A model generated the notes under the pieces. It was not told where the DNA came from. It ran no database searches and saw nothing but the letters and a program-made list of their open reading frames with translations. Of a stretch of DNA of 53,883 bases, positions 23,959-32,837 are shown one piece after another. The number at the start of each line of letters is the position of its first letter. Position 1 is the first letter of the stretch. The position numbers and the translations under genes are program-made. The DNA is from Oscillospiraceae bacterium (GTDB lineage Bacteria > Bacillota > Clostridia > Oscillospirales > Ruminococcaceae), in NCBI GenBank assembly GCA_003531585.1, contig DQFX01000049.1, positions 1-53,883 on the forward strand, read 5' to 3'.

Positions 23959-26942
23959 ATATGCCAAAACTTGACGGCAGAACCGCTGCGGATATTCTTG
24001 CCCTTATCGGCAGGAAAAGCGGCTCGTACACTCCGGAGTGGCGCTTTGACCCGCAGTCCCCGGACGGCGGAACGGCGCTTGCAATGCTGTTCTCTGAGAT
24101 GTTCTGCGGTACTATTGACCGCCTGGACAGATTCCCGGACAAATGCAGCCTTGAATTCCTAAATATGCTCGGCGTCAGCGCGAAGCCGGTGTCCCCCGCA
24201 GTGGGTACTGCCGCAGCGCGCATAGCCGAGGGCGCGGAGGAGCGCGTATACATAAAAAAGGGAACTCAGCTTTTCACGGACAGGGGTGAGGAGCGCATAG
24301 TGTTCGAGACCTCGGAAGGGTTCTTTGCAGTTCCGGCAAAGCTGACCGATATTTTCATGACCGCCCCCGTCGAGGACGTCATAACGCGCACCGAAATACC
24401 CGGGGAGCTTCCTGTTAAGCTGTTCCGTCCGCAGGCTGAGAGAAACCTTGAGCGGCATTGCTTCACATTGTCGAACGGCGCAGTGCTGCGGCTGGACGGC
24501 GCTGCGGAAATTATGGTGAAGTTTGGCGGGACCTCCGGGCTGCGCGATGTTTCCTATCAGGAAGCGCTCAGCTCTGAAAATGTAAAATGGAGCATTCCCG
24601 GCGAGAACGGTGTAATTCCGCTTGAGGCGCGCCCCGGCGCGGACTGCGTGATACTTTCGAAACCGGATGGAAAGGCAGTCCCGGCTGACGAAAACGGCGT
24701 GCGTGACGATGAAAACGGCAGATTCCGCATTATGTGTGAAATGACACGCAGTGAAAAGGCGGAGTTTCTGGCAGCGGATATAGCGTACCTTAGCTGCCGA
24801 GGGAACGACGACCCGGAGACCCTCCGTGGCAGACTTCCCGACAGGCTTTATTCCAACGATACGGAGCTTCCGCAGATAGAATGCGGATACGTTTTCGGAA
24901 GGGAACCGAGCGCCTACGATTCGCTTTATATCGCCTGCGACGAGGCGTTCAGCAAGGCGGGGGCGCAGATAACCGTGGATATCTCTGTCGGAACCGTGGT
25001 GGTTCAGAACGGCGACGTTCAGTCGGAGCCGCAGTTTGATCAGAAACTTGTCGTGGACAAGGGAGACCTTCGGGTAAATACCCCGGACGACGTGTATATT
25101 TCCGGCATAGTGTGGGAGTACTGGAACGGCACCGGCTGGGCGCGACTTGAAGTCAGCGGCGACGTGAATCCGTTTTCCTGTGCTGGTTCCGACGGCAGGC
25201 GGAGGCTGAGCTTCACCTGCCCGGAGGATTTTCAGCCGTCCGTGCAGAACGCCTACAGCGGGCTGTGGCTGCGCGCGAGGATCCGGGAGGTACACAACCG
25301 GTTCAGCATGAACGCACGCTGGCTGCTTCCGCTGGTGAAGTCGATCGAGCTGCGGTTTGACTACGGTGCTGGGTACGTTCCGGCGGAGACGGTAACAACG
25401 CTGAATTCCTGCCGCAGGAACTCCTATGAGATGAGCGGCACCCGCACCCGAATGGAGCTTTTCTCCACAATGCCGGACAGCGGAAACACAGTGTACATGC
25501 GGTTCGACAAGGCCCCTGCGGGGCTTCCGGTGAACCTGTACGTGGATTTCGAGGGCGAAACGGACGTTCCTCAGGCACTGAAGTTCTCCTATTATTCCGG
25601 CGGTCAGAACGGCGGCTGGCGCGAGCTGCGCGCAGTAGACCGCACCGGAGGATTCTGCGCAGGCGGGATAATATCGCTGTACGCTCCCGACGACTTCGCC
25701 AGGGCGGAGTTTTTCGGAGTTGAAGGTTACTGGATAAGGGCGGAGGAGCCTTTCGGCGCAGAGCGGTCGAGACCTGTTCCTCCGCTGACTCTGGCTGAAA
25801 TGAACACGGTGCGGATAATGCAGAAAACGACCGTTACAGGCGAGCGCCGCACTGCACGCGCGGGCGCGAAATACCAGAGTATTACTCTGTCGCATTCTCC
25901 GGTGATAGAGTGCGCAGTGTGGGTCAACGAGCTTGGAGAAACTCCGGTGAGCGAGCTTCAGGAGCTGCTGAGGGATTCTCCCGCAGACGTGAGGGTCGTA
26001 AACGGAGACGACGGGCTTCCCGCCGAGTGGTGGGTAAGGTGGCGGCTCACGGAAAACCTCGGGGAATGCGCCGGAGATGTCCGGTGTTTCGAGCTTGACA
26101 GTTCCGCTGGAAAGCTGACCTTCGGAGACGGAGCATGCGGGCGTATCCCGGCGTACACCAGCGACGCGGAGATGATCGTCGACTATTCCTGGGGCGGCGG
26201 CACGGCGGGTAATCTTCCGGCGGGCGCGCTTGACGGACTTATCACCGGAATTCCGTTCATCGAAAGCATGACGAATATCCTCCCGACCTGCGGCGGGAGC
26301 GCGGCTCAGAGCCTCGAAACGATACGCAGGATCGGCACGCAGCGGATACGCCACGGCGGAAGAGCAGTGACCGCCCGGGATCACGAGAGCCTTGTAATGG
26401 AGGAATTCTCCGAGGTCGGCGAGGTGAAGTGCTTCCCGGGAAGAAACCGCCGTGGAGAACAGCAGAGCGGCTGCGTGACTCTTGTGGTAAAGCCCGCCGA
26501 GATGGGAACTTCCGCTTACGCGGCAGAGCTTTGCCGTCGGGTGGAAGCATTCATGAGGGAGCGCGCCTGCGGTATCCCCGCCGCCGGGGGCGGTCTGGCG
26601 GTTGTTCCGGCGAAACCGCTGAAAATCAGCGCGGAGGTATCCGTGGTTATCAAAGATATCGCATTCGCCGCGCAGACGGAGCGCGAAGCCGCGGAAGCGC
26701 TGTCCAGGCTCACTGAAAGCCGGAGCGCCCGCATCGGCAGCGTGCCGTGCGAATCCGACGTTTACGCCGCGCTGAGGAACATCGGCAACATTGCGTATAC
26801 GTCGAAGGTGCTGCTCACCGGGGAGTATTCGCAGGACGGCGAGGTGCGGGCGATACCGCTTGACCGCGCACCGGAATACAAGTATTTCCTGCCTGAAACG
26901 GGCGTACATACCGTCAGGATCGACGGCGCGGCGGGGATTTAG
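23955..26942 (+). CDS. baseplate J-like wedge protein 1 (Afp11-type)
   Basis: A 995-residue putative baseplate assembly protein. The N-terminus (PKLDGRTAADILALIGRKSG; PEWRF; LLFSEMFCGTIDRLDRFPD) is the conserved entry helix pair. The central beta-rich part is cluster-specific. The C-terminal 300 residues contain the gpJ-like core (FGDGACGRIPAY; ETIRRIGTQRIRHGGRAVTARDHESLV; SEVGEVKCFPG). It would form the wedge with the next protein. It is translationally coupled by a 4-nt overlap with the gp25 gene. Confidence 0.9.
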   Translation: MNMPKLDGRTAADILALIGRKSGSYTPEWRFDPQSPDGGTALAMLFSEMFCGTIDRLDRFPDKCSLEFLNMLGVSAKPVSPAVGTAAARIAEGAEERVYIKKGTQLFTDRGEERIVFETSEGFFAVPAKLTDIFMTAPVEDVITRTEIPGELPVKLFRPQAERNLERHCFTLSNGAVLRLDGAAEIMVKFGGTSGLRDVSYQEALSSENVKWSIPGENGVIPLEARPGADCVILSKPDGKAVPADENGVRDDENGRFRIMCEMTRSEKAEFLAADIAYLSCRGNDDPETLRGRLPDRLYSNDTELPQIECGYVFGREPSAYDSLYIACDEAFSKAGAQITVDISVGTVVVQNGDVQSEPQFDQKLVVDKGDLRVNTPDDVYISGIVWEYWNGTGWARLEVSGDVNPFSCAGSDGRRRLSFTCPEDFQPSVQNAYSGLWLRARIREVHNRFSMNARWLLPLVKSIELRFDYGAGYVPAETVTTLNSCRRNSYEMSGTRTRMELFSTMPDSGNTVYMRFDKAPAGLPVNLYVDFEGETDVPQALKFSYYSGGQNGGWRELRAVDRTGGFCAGGIISLYAPDDFARAEFFGVEGYWIRAEEPFGAERSRPVPPLTLAEMNTVRIMQKTTVTGERRTARAGAKYQSITLSHSPVIECAVWVNELGETPVSELQELLRDSPADVRVVNGDDGLPAEWWVRWRLTENLGECAGDVRCFELDSSAGKLTFGDGACGRIPAYTSDAEMIVDYSWGGGTAGNLPAGALDGLITGIPFIESMTNILPTCGGSAAQSLETIRRIGTQRIRHGGRAVTARDHESLVMEEFSEVGEVKCFPGRNRRGEQQSGCVTLVVKPAEMGTSAYAAELCRRVEAFMRERACGIPAAGGGLAVVPAKPLKISAEVSVVIKDIAFAAQTEREAAEALSRLTESRSARIGSVPCESDVYAALRNIGNIAYTSKVLLTGEYSQDGEVRAIPLDRAPEYKYFLPETGVHTVRIDGAAGI

Positions 26943-26973
26943 CCGCAATACCAAATGAGAGGAGCTGTCTGCA

Positions 26974-29076
26974 ATGATAAGCCTGCCGAAGTTGGACGAC
27001 CAGAATTACGCTGAAATAGTCGAGGCCGCGAAGCGGCGTATCCCGGTGATATTTCCGGAATGGACCGATTTCAACGAGCACGACCCCGGCATTACAGTTA
27101 TAGAGCTGTTCGCGTGGCTCAAGGAAATGCAGCAGTACACTCTCGACCGCATTCCGGACAGCACCCGCGAGGCGATGCTCCGGCTGGCGGGAGTTCAGCC
27201 GCTTGAAGCGGCTCCCGCGGCTGTGGAGCTGATCCCAGCAGCGCCGCCGGAATTTCTGCCTGCGGGGAGCACGGCACATTCAGCAGACGGCACAGAGTTC
27301 ACACTGACCGAGCCATTCCGCCGCCAGGACGCGCAGATATCGAAAATCTACATGAAATCTCCGGGCGGTTACGTTGATGTGACCGGGCTTCCCGGGGAGC
27401 GGGGCGCGGTATTCTATCCCTTCGGCGCGGAACTTGACTGCGCCGGACGTTACCTCCTGATAAAGCTGACCGCCGCGCAGGAAGAGATATCGCTTGACTT
27501 CATAACGTCGGACCGCTGCGCTGTTGCAAGGAATCCATACGCGGACGAATCCGGCGCGCCCCGGGATATCAGGTGGGAGTATTCCACTTCGGCGGGGTTC
27601 GCAGCCTGCGAGGTCAGGCGCGACCTTACGCATGGAATGTCGTTTTCAGGCAGGCTGACCCTCGGCTGCGGCGATATCGGAGAGTATTCGGAAGGACTTC
27701 CGGAAAAGGGCGTGTGGCTTCGCGCCTGCATTGAATACGCAGGCTGCGAAGATATGCCGCTGCTGTCGGGAATATACACGAATGCTCTTACGCTGACCCA
27801 GAAGACCCGCGGGTGCGTCTGTACGGAAACCAGGCTTGACGGCGGCTTTGCAGAGGCGGACGACGTCCTTGCGGCGCGGGGAGAGCACGTAGTAATGCTC
27901 CGCGACGAACACGGCTGGTACGATGTCTCTGAGCCGGAATTCACCGTCGAGGGAAGCCGTGTGAGGTTCGGGCTTTCGCAGTACGCCGCTGTTGACGACG
28001 GCGCGGTTAACGTCAGGATCATCAGCTATTCAAAGGAGTTTTCCGGAAAAATGTGCTTTTCATCCGACGGGCTTCCGTGTCAGGAGTTCCCGTTTGACCC
28101 GGACGGCACCGTGCTTACCGGGGAGCTGCGCATAATGGTGCGGGACAGAGCCGACAGCGAGTTCCCGCGCTGGAATGAATACACGTTCACGGAGGATCTG
28201 GCGCTTGCCGGGGAGTTCGACAGGGCGTTCAGCTTTGACGAGAAGCGCCGCCGGATGGTTTTCGGCGACAACGAGAACGGCGAAGCCCCTCCGGTCGGAA
28301 CGGACAATATCCTTGTGATATCCTGTTCGCTCACGAAGGGAGCCGCAGGAAACCTCGCCGCCGGGAATCTCCATGAAATAACCGGTGCGGAAGTTTCCTG
28401 CGCGGTGGAGCAGCCTCTGAGCTGCTGCGGCGGGCGCTTCCGGGAGACCACCTCGGCGGCTCTGCGGCGTTTCAGGGCGGAGCTTTCCGACTGCCAGAGG
28501 GCGGTTTCCGCGGAGGACTTCCGAAAAGCGGCGCTGCGAACGCCGGGGCTGCGTGTGGCGGACGTCAGGGCGATTCCGTTCTTTGACCCCGGCGACCCCT
28601 ACGCCCCCGCAGAGCGGCTGTGCAATACCGTGACGCTCGCGGTGCTGCCTTATAGCCGTAGCGAATTCCCGGAGCCTGACGAAAGGTTCCTTGCCGCCGT
28701 GAGGACGCATATGGAGCGCTGCCGCCTGCTGACGGTGGAATTAAAAACCGCAGCTCCGGCGTATGTCTGCGTGAACATAAGCGCCGAGCTGGCGTGCGGC
28801 TCCGGCGAAGTCGGCAGAGTGATAGAAAACGCGGAAAAGAAGCTGCATGAGATGTTCAGCGTTTACGGCGCGGACGGGCGAAGCCGATTCGGGGAGCCGA
28901 TACGTGAATCCGCCGTTATAACGGGGCTGTGCAGCGTGGACGGCGTACTTGCGGTGAAGCGCCTGCGCATGAATATTGACCGCCCCGACTGTAAAAAAAC
29001 ATCTGCCGGGATATCCATACCGCCCCATGCGATAGCGTGCTGCGGCAAAGTGGAGCTGATTTCCTCCGGGAACTGA
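26974..29076 (+). CDS. baseplate J-like wedge protein 2 (Afp12-type)
   Basis: A 700-residue paralogue of the preceding protein. N-terminal motif: PKLDDQNYAEIVEAAKRRIP followed by EWTDFNEHDPGITVIELFAWL, which is diagnostic of putative baseplate assembly proteins. The C-terminal core has FGDNENGEAPP, LRRFRAELSDCQRAVSAEDF, RTPGLRVADV and beta strands LTVELKTAAPAYVCVNISAEL. In T4-type wedges two such proteins dimerise around gp25. SD is GAGAGGAG. Confidence 0.9.
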   Translation: MISLPKLDDQNYAEIVEAAKRRIPVIFPEWTDFNEHDPGITVIELFAWLKEMQQYTLDRIPDSTREAMLRLAGVQPLEAAPAAVELIPAAPPEFLPAGSTAHSADGTEFTLTEPFRRQDAQISKIYMKSPGGYVDVTGLPGERGAVFYPFGAELDCAGRYLLIKLTAAQEEISLDFITSDRCAVARNPYADESGAPRDIRWEYSTSAGFAACEVRRDLTHGMSFSGRLTLGCGDIGEYSEGLPEKGVWLRACIEYAGCEDMPLLSGIYTNALTLTQKTRGCVCTETRLDGGFAEADDVLAARGEHVVMLRDEHGWYDVSEPEFTVEGSRVRFGLSQYAAVDDGAVNVRIISYSKEFSGKMCFSSDGLPCQEFPFDPDGTVLTGELRIMVRDRADSEFPRWNEYTFTEDLALAGEFDRAFSFDEKRRRMVFGDNENGEAPPVGTDNILVISCSLTKGAAGNLAAGNLHEITGAEVSCAVEQPLSCCGGRFRETTSAALRRFRAELSDCQRAVSAEDFRKAALRTPGLRVADVRAIPFFDPGDPYAPAERLCNTVTLAVLPYSRSEFPEPDERFLAAVRTHMERCRLLTVELKTAAPAYVCVNISAELACGSGEVGRVIENAEKKLHEMFSVYGADGRSRFGEPIRESAVITGLCSVDGVLAVKRLRMNIDRPDCKKTSAGISIPPHAIACCGKVELISSGN

Positions 29077-29103
29077 CCGGGCTGAAAGAGAGGGATACCG
29101 ACC

Positions 29104-30246
29104 TTGAACAGATCAAGACTGTACATAACGCTGAACCGACCCTCTGAGTGGCAGCGGTGCCTGCTGAGCGGCATGACCATAAGCGGCGGCAGCGTGACGT
29201 CTGACAGCGGGATTTCCGGCTGCACGATGGTGACAGGCTCGCAGGATTCCACCGAGCACGGGTTCCTTTGGCGGAGCCTTGAGATATCCGCTGATTACGG
29301 CGAGAACACGGTGACACGCGTGAGCGCCTATGCAGCTGATTCCACGATAGTGAGCGCCGGCGGCAGGACATTCGAGCTTGACAGCTTCCTGCGCGACGAT
29401 ACGGTTCCCGCCGGGGAACGCCTGAATCTGCTGGACGGTCTGTTTACGCCGCTGTTCACAAACTGCACGGACGGCCTCGCCGACCTGCGCGGGAGGTATA
29501 TCTGGGTAAGGATAGATATCGTCATACTCGACGAGCACCCGGTCAGCATTGATAAAATCAAGCTGCTTCTGAAAAGCGAGAGCATGATGGATCACCTTCC
29601 GGAGGCCTACCGAGCAGAGGATGGAGAAAACGGCTTCATGACGCGGTTCATGTCGATATTCGACAGTATTTTCTTCGACATGGATCAGCGCATTGCAAAG
29701 GCTAGAAGCTCGCTGGACTACCGCACGGCGCGGGGCGAAATGCTCCGGTACCTTGCGGGCTGGGTCACGGACGAAACGTCGGCGTATCTCAGCGATGAGC
29801 AGCTCCGTGAGAAGATACGTCATGCAGTATCGGAATACCGCATGACTGGCACGCGGCGGGGGCTTTCCGAGTGGATAAGCCGGGAGTACGGCGTGACCCC
29901 GAATATAATCGAGTATTTCAGCGTGCGGAAGCTGGCTGCGGAGGGCGGCGACCGCGAGGTATACCAGCGGCTGTTCGGCAGCGACCCGTATAAATTCTAT
30001 ATTTTGCTGCCGGAAAAGACCTTTGCCGACACCCGCGAAGCGAATCTTTTCACAGAGCGGCTGAAAAACAGGATCCCAGCCTACACGGAAGCCGAAGTCG
30101 TGGTGCTGAAGCGCAACGTAGTGCTTGAGCAGCACACCTACCTTGGCGTAAATTCAGTGCTGAGCGGCTATGTGTGCGCCGAAGCGGACGCAGGCAGTAT
30201 CACCGGGGACATTATTTTAGGAGGAAACAACGATGAACAACAGTAA
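29104..30246 (+). CDS. tail protein I-like baseplate protein
   Basis: A 380-residue protein. Its C-terminal two thirds (about 160-345) match the phage tail protein I / P2 gpI family seen in CIS clusters: HLPEAYRAEDGENGFMTRFMSIFDSIF; LAGWVTDETSAYLSDEQLREKIRHA; YRMTGTRRGLSEWISREYG. The N-terminal third is beta-rich. It would cap the wedge and mount a fibre or adaptor. TTG start after GAGAGGG. It overlaps the next gene by 14 nt. Confidence 0.85.
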   Translation: MNRSRLYITLNRPSEWQRCLLSGMTISGGSVTSDSGISGCTMVTGSQDSTEHGFLWRSLEISADYGENTVTRVSAYAADSTIVSAGGRTFELDSFLRDDTVPAGERLNLLDGLFTPLFTNCTDGLADLRGRYIWVRIDIVILDEHPVSIDKIKLLLKSESMMDHLPEAYRAEDGENGFMTRFMSIFDSIFFDMDQRIAKARSSLDYRTARGEMLRYLAGWVTDETSAYLSDEQLREKIRHAVSEYRMTGTRRGLSEWISREYGVTPNIIEYFSVRKLAAEGGDREVYQRLFGSDPYKFYILLPEKTFADTREANLFTERLKNRIPAYTEAEVVVLKRNVVLEQHTYLGVNSVLSGYVCAEADAGSITGDIILGGNNDEQQ

Positions 30247-32050
30247 TTTCTTTCCGCTTGAGAGAAACAGGTATTTTTACGGAAAAATGCTCACCGCCAG
30301 GGATTTCGAGACCGAGCAGCGGTATTTCAACAACAAGCGGAGACTGCTGAACCGGACGCTGTACGGCGCGGGCGTGGTCTGCGGGCTGGGCGTTTACCGG
30401 AACGACGACGTTTCCTTCTCGGTGGAGACCGGAATGGCGCTTGACTACATGGGTCGCGAGATATGCGTGAGCGCCCCGGTGATACGCAAGCTGCGCATGG
30501 TCGAGGGCTGCGAGAGCCTTGAGAAATCCGACCGCGCGTACCTCTGCCTGCAATACGCCCAGGAGAACCGGGAACCGGTCAACAACATCGGCGCGGCTGA
30601 CAGCACCAGCGAGCAGTTCAACAAGATAGGCGAGGGCTACCGGCTGTATCTCTCCACAGATGAGCCCGACCTGACCGAGATATACGGCGGAGCCGGCGTG
30701 AACAGCGTTTCGGTAGTCTACAGCTCCCACGGACTGCGCATAGTCCGGGTGGTTCCGAAGCTGGCGGCGTCCGGCGATGAAATCACGGTGCGCTTCATCG
30801 TGACGAAGGGCGCGGATTCTCCGCAGGTGTCGTTTGCGTATTCGTTCAGCGCGGATTATTTCCATTCTGGCGGTGACGAGGCTTCGCGGCTCAGCTTCAC
30901 GGAGGATACCTCCCTTGGCGAGGACGTTTTCCATGTTGATTTCACGCTGAACTGCGCGGAGGCTTCCGATATTTCGGTGCCGCTTCATAAGGAAAGCGCG
31001 ACCCTTTCGGTTCAGATGGGCGATTTCACCGACAAGGTGCGCACGGAAGCCCCGGAGGTCTACCTCTGCCGCGACGCGGAGAGCTGCGCCCTTATGCGCG
31101 ATACGAGAATGAGCACGCTGGAGCGCCACCTCGGCGGAGAAAATACCCCCATCTACCTTGCAAAGGTGGACTGCATGAACATCGGCACCGGGTTTATTAT
31201 CCGGCACATCACGCCGCTTCCGTTCGGGCAGCGGGTTGTGACTGCGTTTTCCGGCGAACAGGCGGCGCGTACGGCTCAGCCGGCGGCGGTTCCCGTAAGA
31301 CCAGAGAGCATTCTGAAAGGCGGCGTGTCCACGAATGTAGAGACCCTCGAATACTGGCAGAAGCCGCAGGTCAGCGCAAGCTACAGCCGGCGCGACGACC
31401 GACTCAACCTGCATTTCGGCATACCGTCCGCCGAGGCGTACGACTACGCGACCTCCTCCGGCGCTGTGGATATCCCGATATCCGGGGCGATACGCGTCAA
31501 CGCAAAGTTCTTTTCGGAGGATATCCCGCATAATCTCGGCATAGGCGACGTAAGTATAAACGTTTCTGTGGAGTATGACGATGACGGCGGGCGCAGGCTC
31601 CTTTTCGGTGACGGCGAGATATTCTCGGCAAAGGGCGAAAAGGGAGTTCCGAAAATACAGGCGGCTGCGCTCCTCAGCCCGGATAAGGGTACTTTCAGAA
31701 TAGGCATACGGCTATCTGATTACGTCGAGGGTCACAGCGTAAGGGTGCGCTGGTTCGCGTACAAACCGACCCGTGACACCGCGCAGTTCCGCAGCAGGGA
31801 CAACGTGGTGATAAAGATAACGCCGGATATCCAGAAGCTGCGACCGCTTGAGAGAGTTCGCTTCACTGCGGAGGTAGACGGCACGGAGGATAAGTCGGTA
31901 ACGTGGTCGGTAAGCGACCCGGAGGGCGGCAGCATAGACGACAACGGACTTTATCAGGCGCCCTCGGAGGAGGGAACATACGAGGTCATCGCGCGCAGCA
32001 ACGCTGACGGCGAGACCCGCACCTCGGCATTTGTGCTTGTAGGGGAGTAA
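30233..32050 (+). CDS. CIS baseplate-associated protein with a C-terminal Ig-like domain
   Basis: A 605-residue protein. The N-terminus FYGKMLTARDFETEQRYFNNKRRLLN ... GAGVVCGLGV is a signature of a conserved CIS-cluster protein that follows tail protein I. A long beta-rich middle follows, then an immunoglobulin-like (Big-type) domain at about 520-605 (VTWSVSDPEGGSIDDNGLY ... GTYEVIARS). Ig-like domains decorate fibres and tail surfaces in phages, so this is the nearest candidate for a receptor- or surface-binding appendage. No adenovirus-like fibre gene (Afp13 type) exists here. SD is AGGAGG, 8 nt upstream. Confidence 0.75.
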   Translation: MNNSNFFPLERNRYFYGKMLTARDFETEQRYFNNKRRLLNRTLYGAGVVCGLGVYRNDDVSFSVETGMALDYMGREICVSAPVIRKLRMVEGCESLEKSDRAYLCLQYAQENREPVNNIGAADSTSEQFNKIGEGYRLYLSTDEPDLTEIYGGAGVNSVSVVYSSHGLRIVRVVPKLAASGDEITVRFIVTKGADSPQVSFAYSFSADYFHSGGDEASRLSFTEDTSLGEDVFHVDFTLNCAEASDISVPLHKESATLSVQMGDFTDKVRTEAPEVYLCRDAESCALMRDTRMSTLERHLGGENTPIYLAKVDCMNIGTGFIIRHITPLPFGQRVVTAFSGEQAARTAQPAAVPVRPESILKGGVSTNVETLEYWQKPQVSASYSRRDDRLNLHFGIPSAEAYDYATSSGAVDIPISGAIRVNAKFFSEDIPHNLGIGDVSINVSVEYDDDGGRRLLFGDGEIFSAKGEKGVPKIQAAALLSPDKGTFRIGIRLSDYVEGHSVRVRWFAYKPTRDTAQFRSRDNVVIKITPDIQKLRPLERVRFTAEVDGTEDKSVTWSVSDPEGGSIDDNGLYQAPSEEGTYEVIARSNADGETRTSAFVLVGE

Positions 32051-32074
32051 AACCACATCAGGGAGGGCTTCGGC

Positions 32075-32809
32075 ATGCAGGGACTTATCGACTGCGGAAA
32101 ATACAAAGTCACGGAAGTGCTGAGTTCCCACAGCGGATTTGAAGCGGCGCTCTGCTCTGATGTCACGGTGAACGACGGCACGGTTTACATCGTGAACGAA
32201 TACAGCAGTATGGTTTATATACGGGAGCTTCTTCAGCTTTTCTGCGCAATGGAAAAACAGCGGTTCAGGGGCTTCCGCGGACTTATCACTTCAAGCGGGA
32301 GTTTTTCGGCGGTGTTCGTTTACCGCAGCGGAGTTCCGTTCGCGGAGTACTTCGCAGAGCGCTCCGGAGATTACGATACAAACCTCGGGCTGGCTGACAG
32401 CCTGCTGCGTGGAGCGCTCGAGTTCGACCTTATCGACGACCGGACGGCGGCGTGCGGGCTTACCTGTGAAAATGCAGTAGTGAACGCGGCGGAGGGGCAG
32501 GTATATTTCAACATGCTGCTAGACCCTGACCGCACTGCGGGCGCGAATTTCCGGACGAAGCGGCTGGGCGGCATGCTGCGCATGATGTTCCGAACCGACA
32601 GATATTTCCCGGACGAAATAGCGGAATACATAGAAAAGATGTGCTCCGGGGGTTTCCGGAGCTGCACCGCGGCGTACGCGGCATGGCGGGAGATACAGCC
32701 GTCAGCGCAGAAAACCCGGGAAGCGTACCTGAAAGAGAGCCTTATGAAGTACCTCGGCAGGCGGCTGAGGGGAAGTATAAAAAAGCGCCGCAGGAGGCGC
32801 GGTGCGTAG
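32075..32809 (+). CDS. unassigned 244-residue protein, possibly kinase-fold-like
   Basis: I do not recognise this with confidence. The first 100 residues (CGKYKVTEVLSSHSGFEAALCSD ... GTVYIVNEY ... VFVYRSGVPFAEYFAE) resemble the strand order of a protein-kinase N-lobe and hinge. The glycine loop, the catalytic lysine and the HRD/DFG motifs are not evident. The C-terminus is strongly basic (RRLRGSIKKRRRRRG). It has no signal peptide and sits directly before the receptor-like membrane gene, so a cytoplasmic adaptor role is conceivable. Alternative: a CIS-specific structural protein. Confidence 0.55.
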   Translation: MQGLIDCGKYKVTEVLSSHSGFEAALCSDVTVNDGTVYIVNEYSSMVYIRELLQLFCAMEKQRFRGFRGLITSSGSFSAVFVYRSGVPFAEYFAERSGDYDTNLGLADSLLRGALEFDLIDDRTAACGLTCENAVVNAAEGQVYFNMLLDPDRTAGANFRTKRLGGMLRMMFRTDRYFPDEIAEYIEKMCSGGFRSCTAAYAAWREIQPSAQKTREAYLKESLMKYLGRRLRGSIKKRRRRRGA

Positions 32810-32837
32810 ACCCATTCAGAAAACGGAGGAATGTTAC

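Noticed and set aside
24159..26954. A 931-codon open frame on the minus strand
   Set aside because: It is the antisense shadow of the baseplate J gene, caused by GC-biased third positions. No SD, no recognisable domains, and the plus-strand protein has clear family motifs.
30212..31531. A 439-codon minus-strand frame
   Set aside because: It is antisense to the Ig-like CIS protein, without an SD or motifs.
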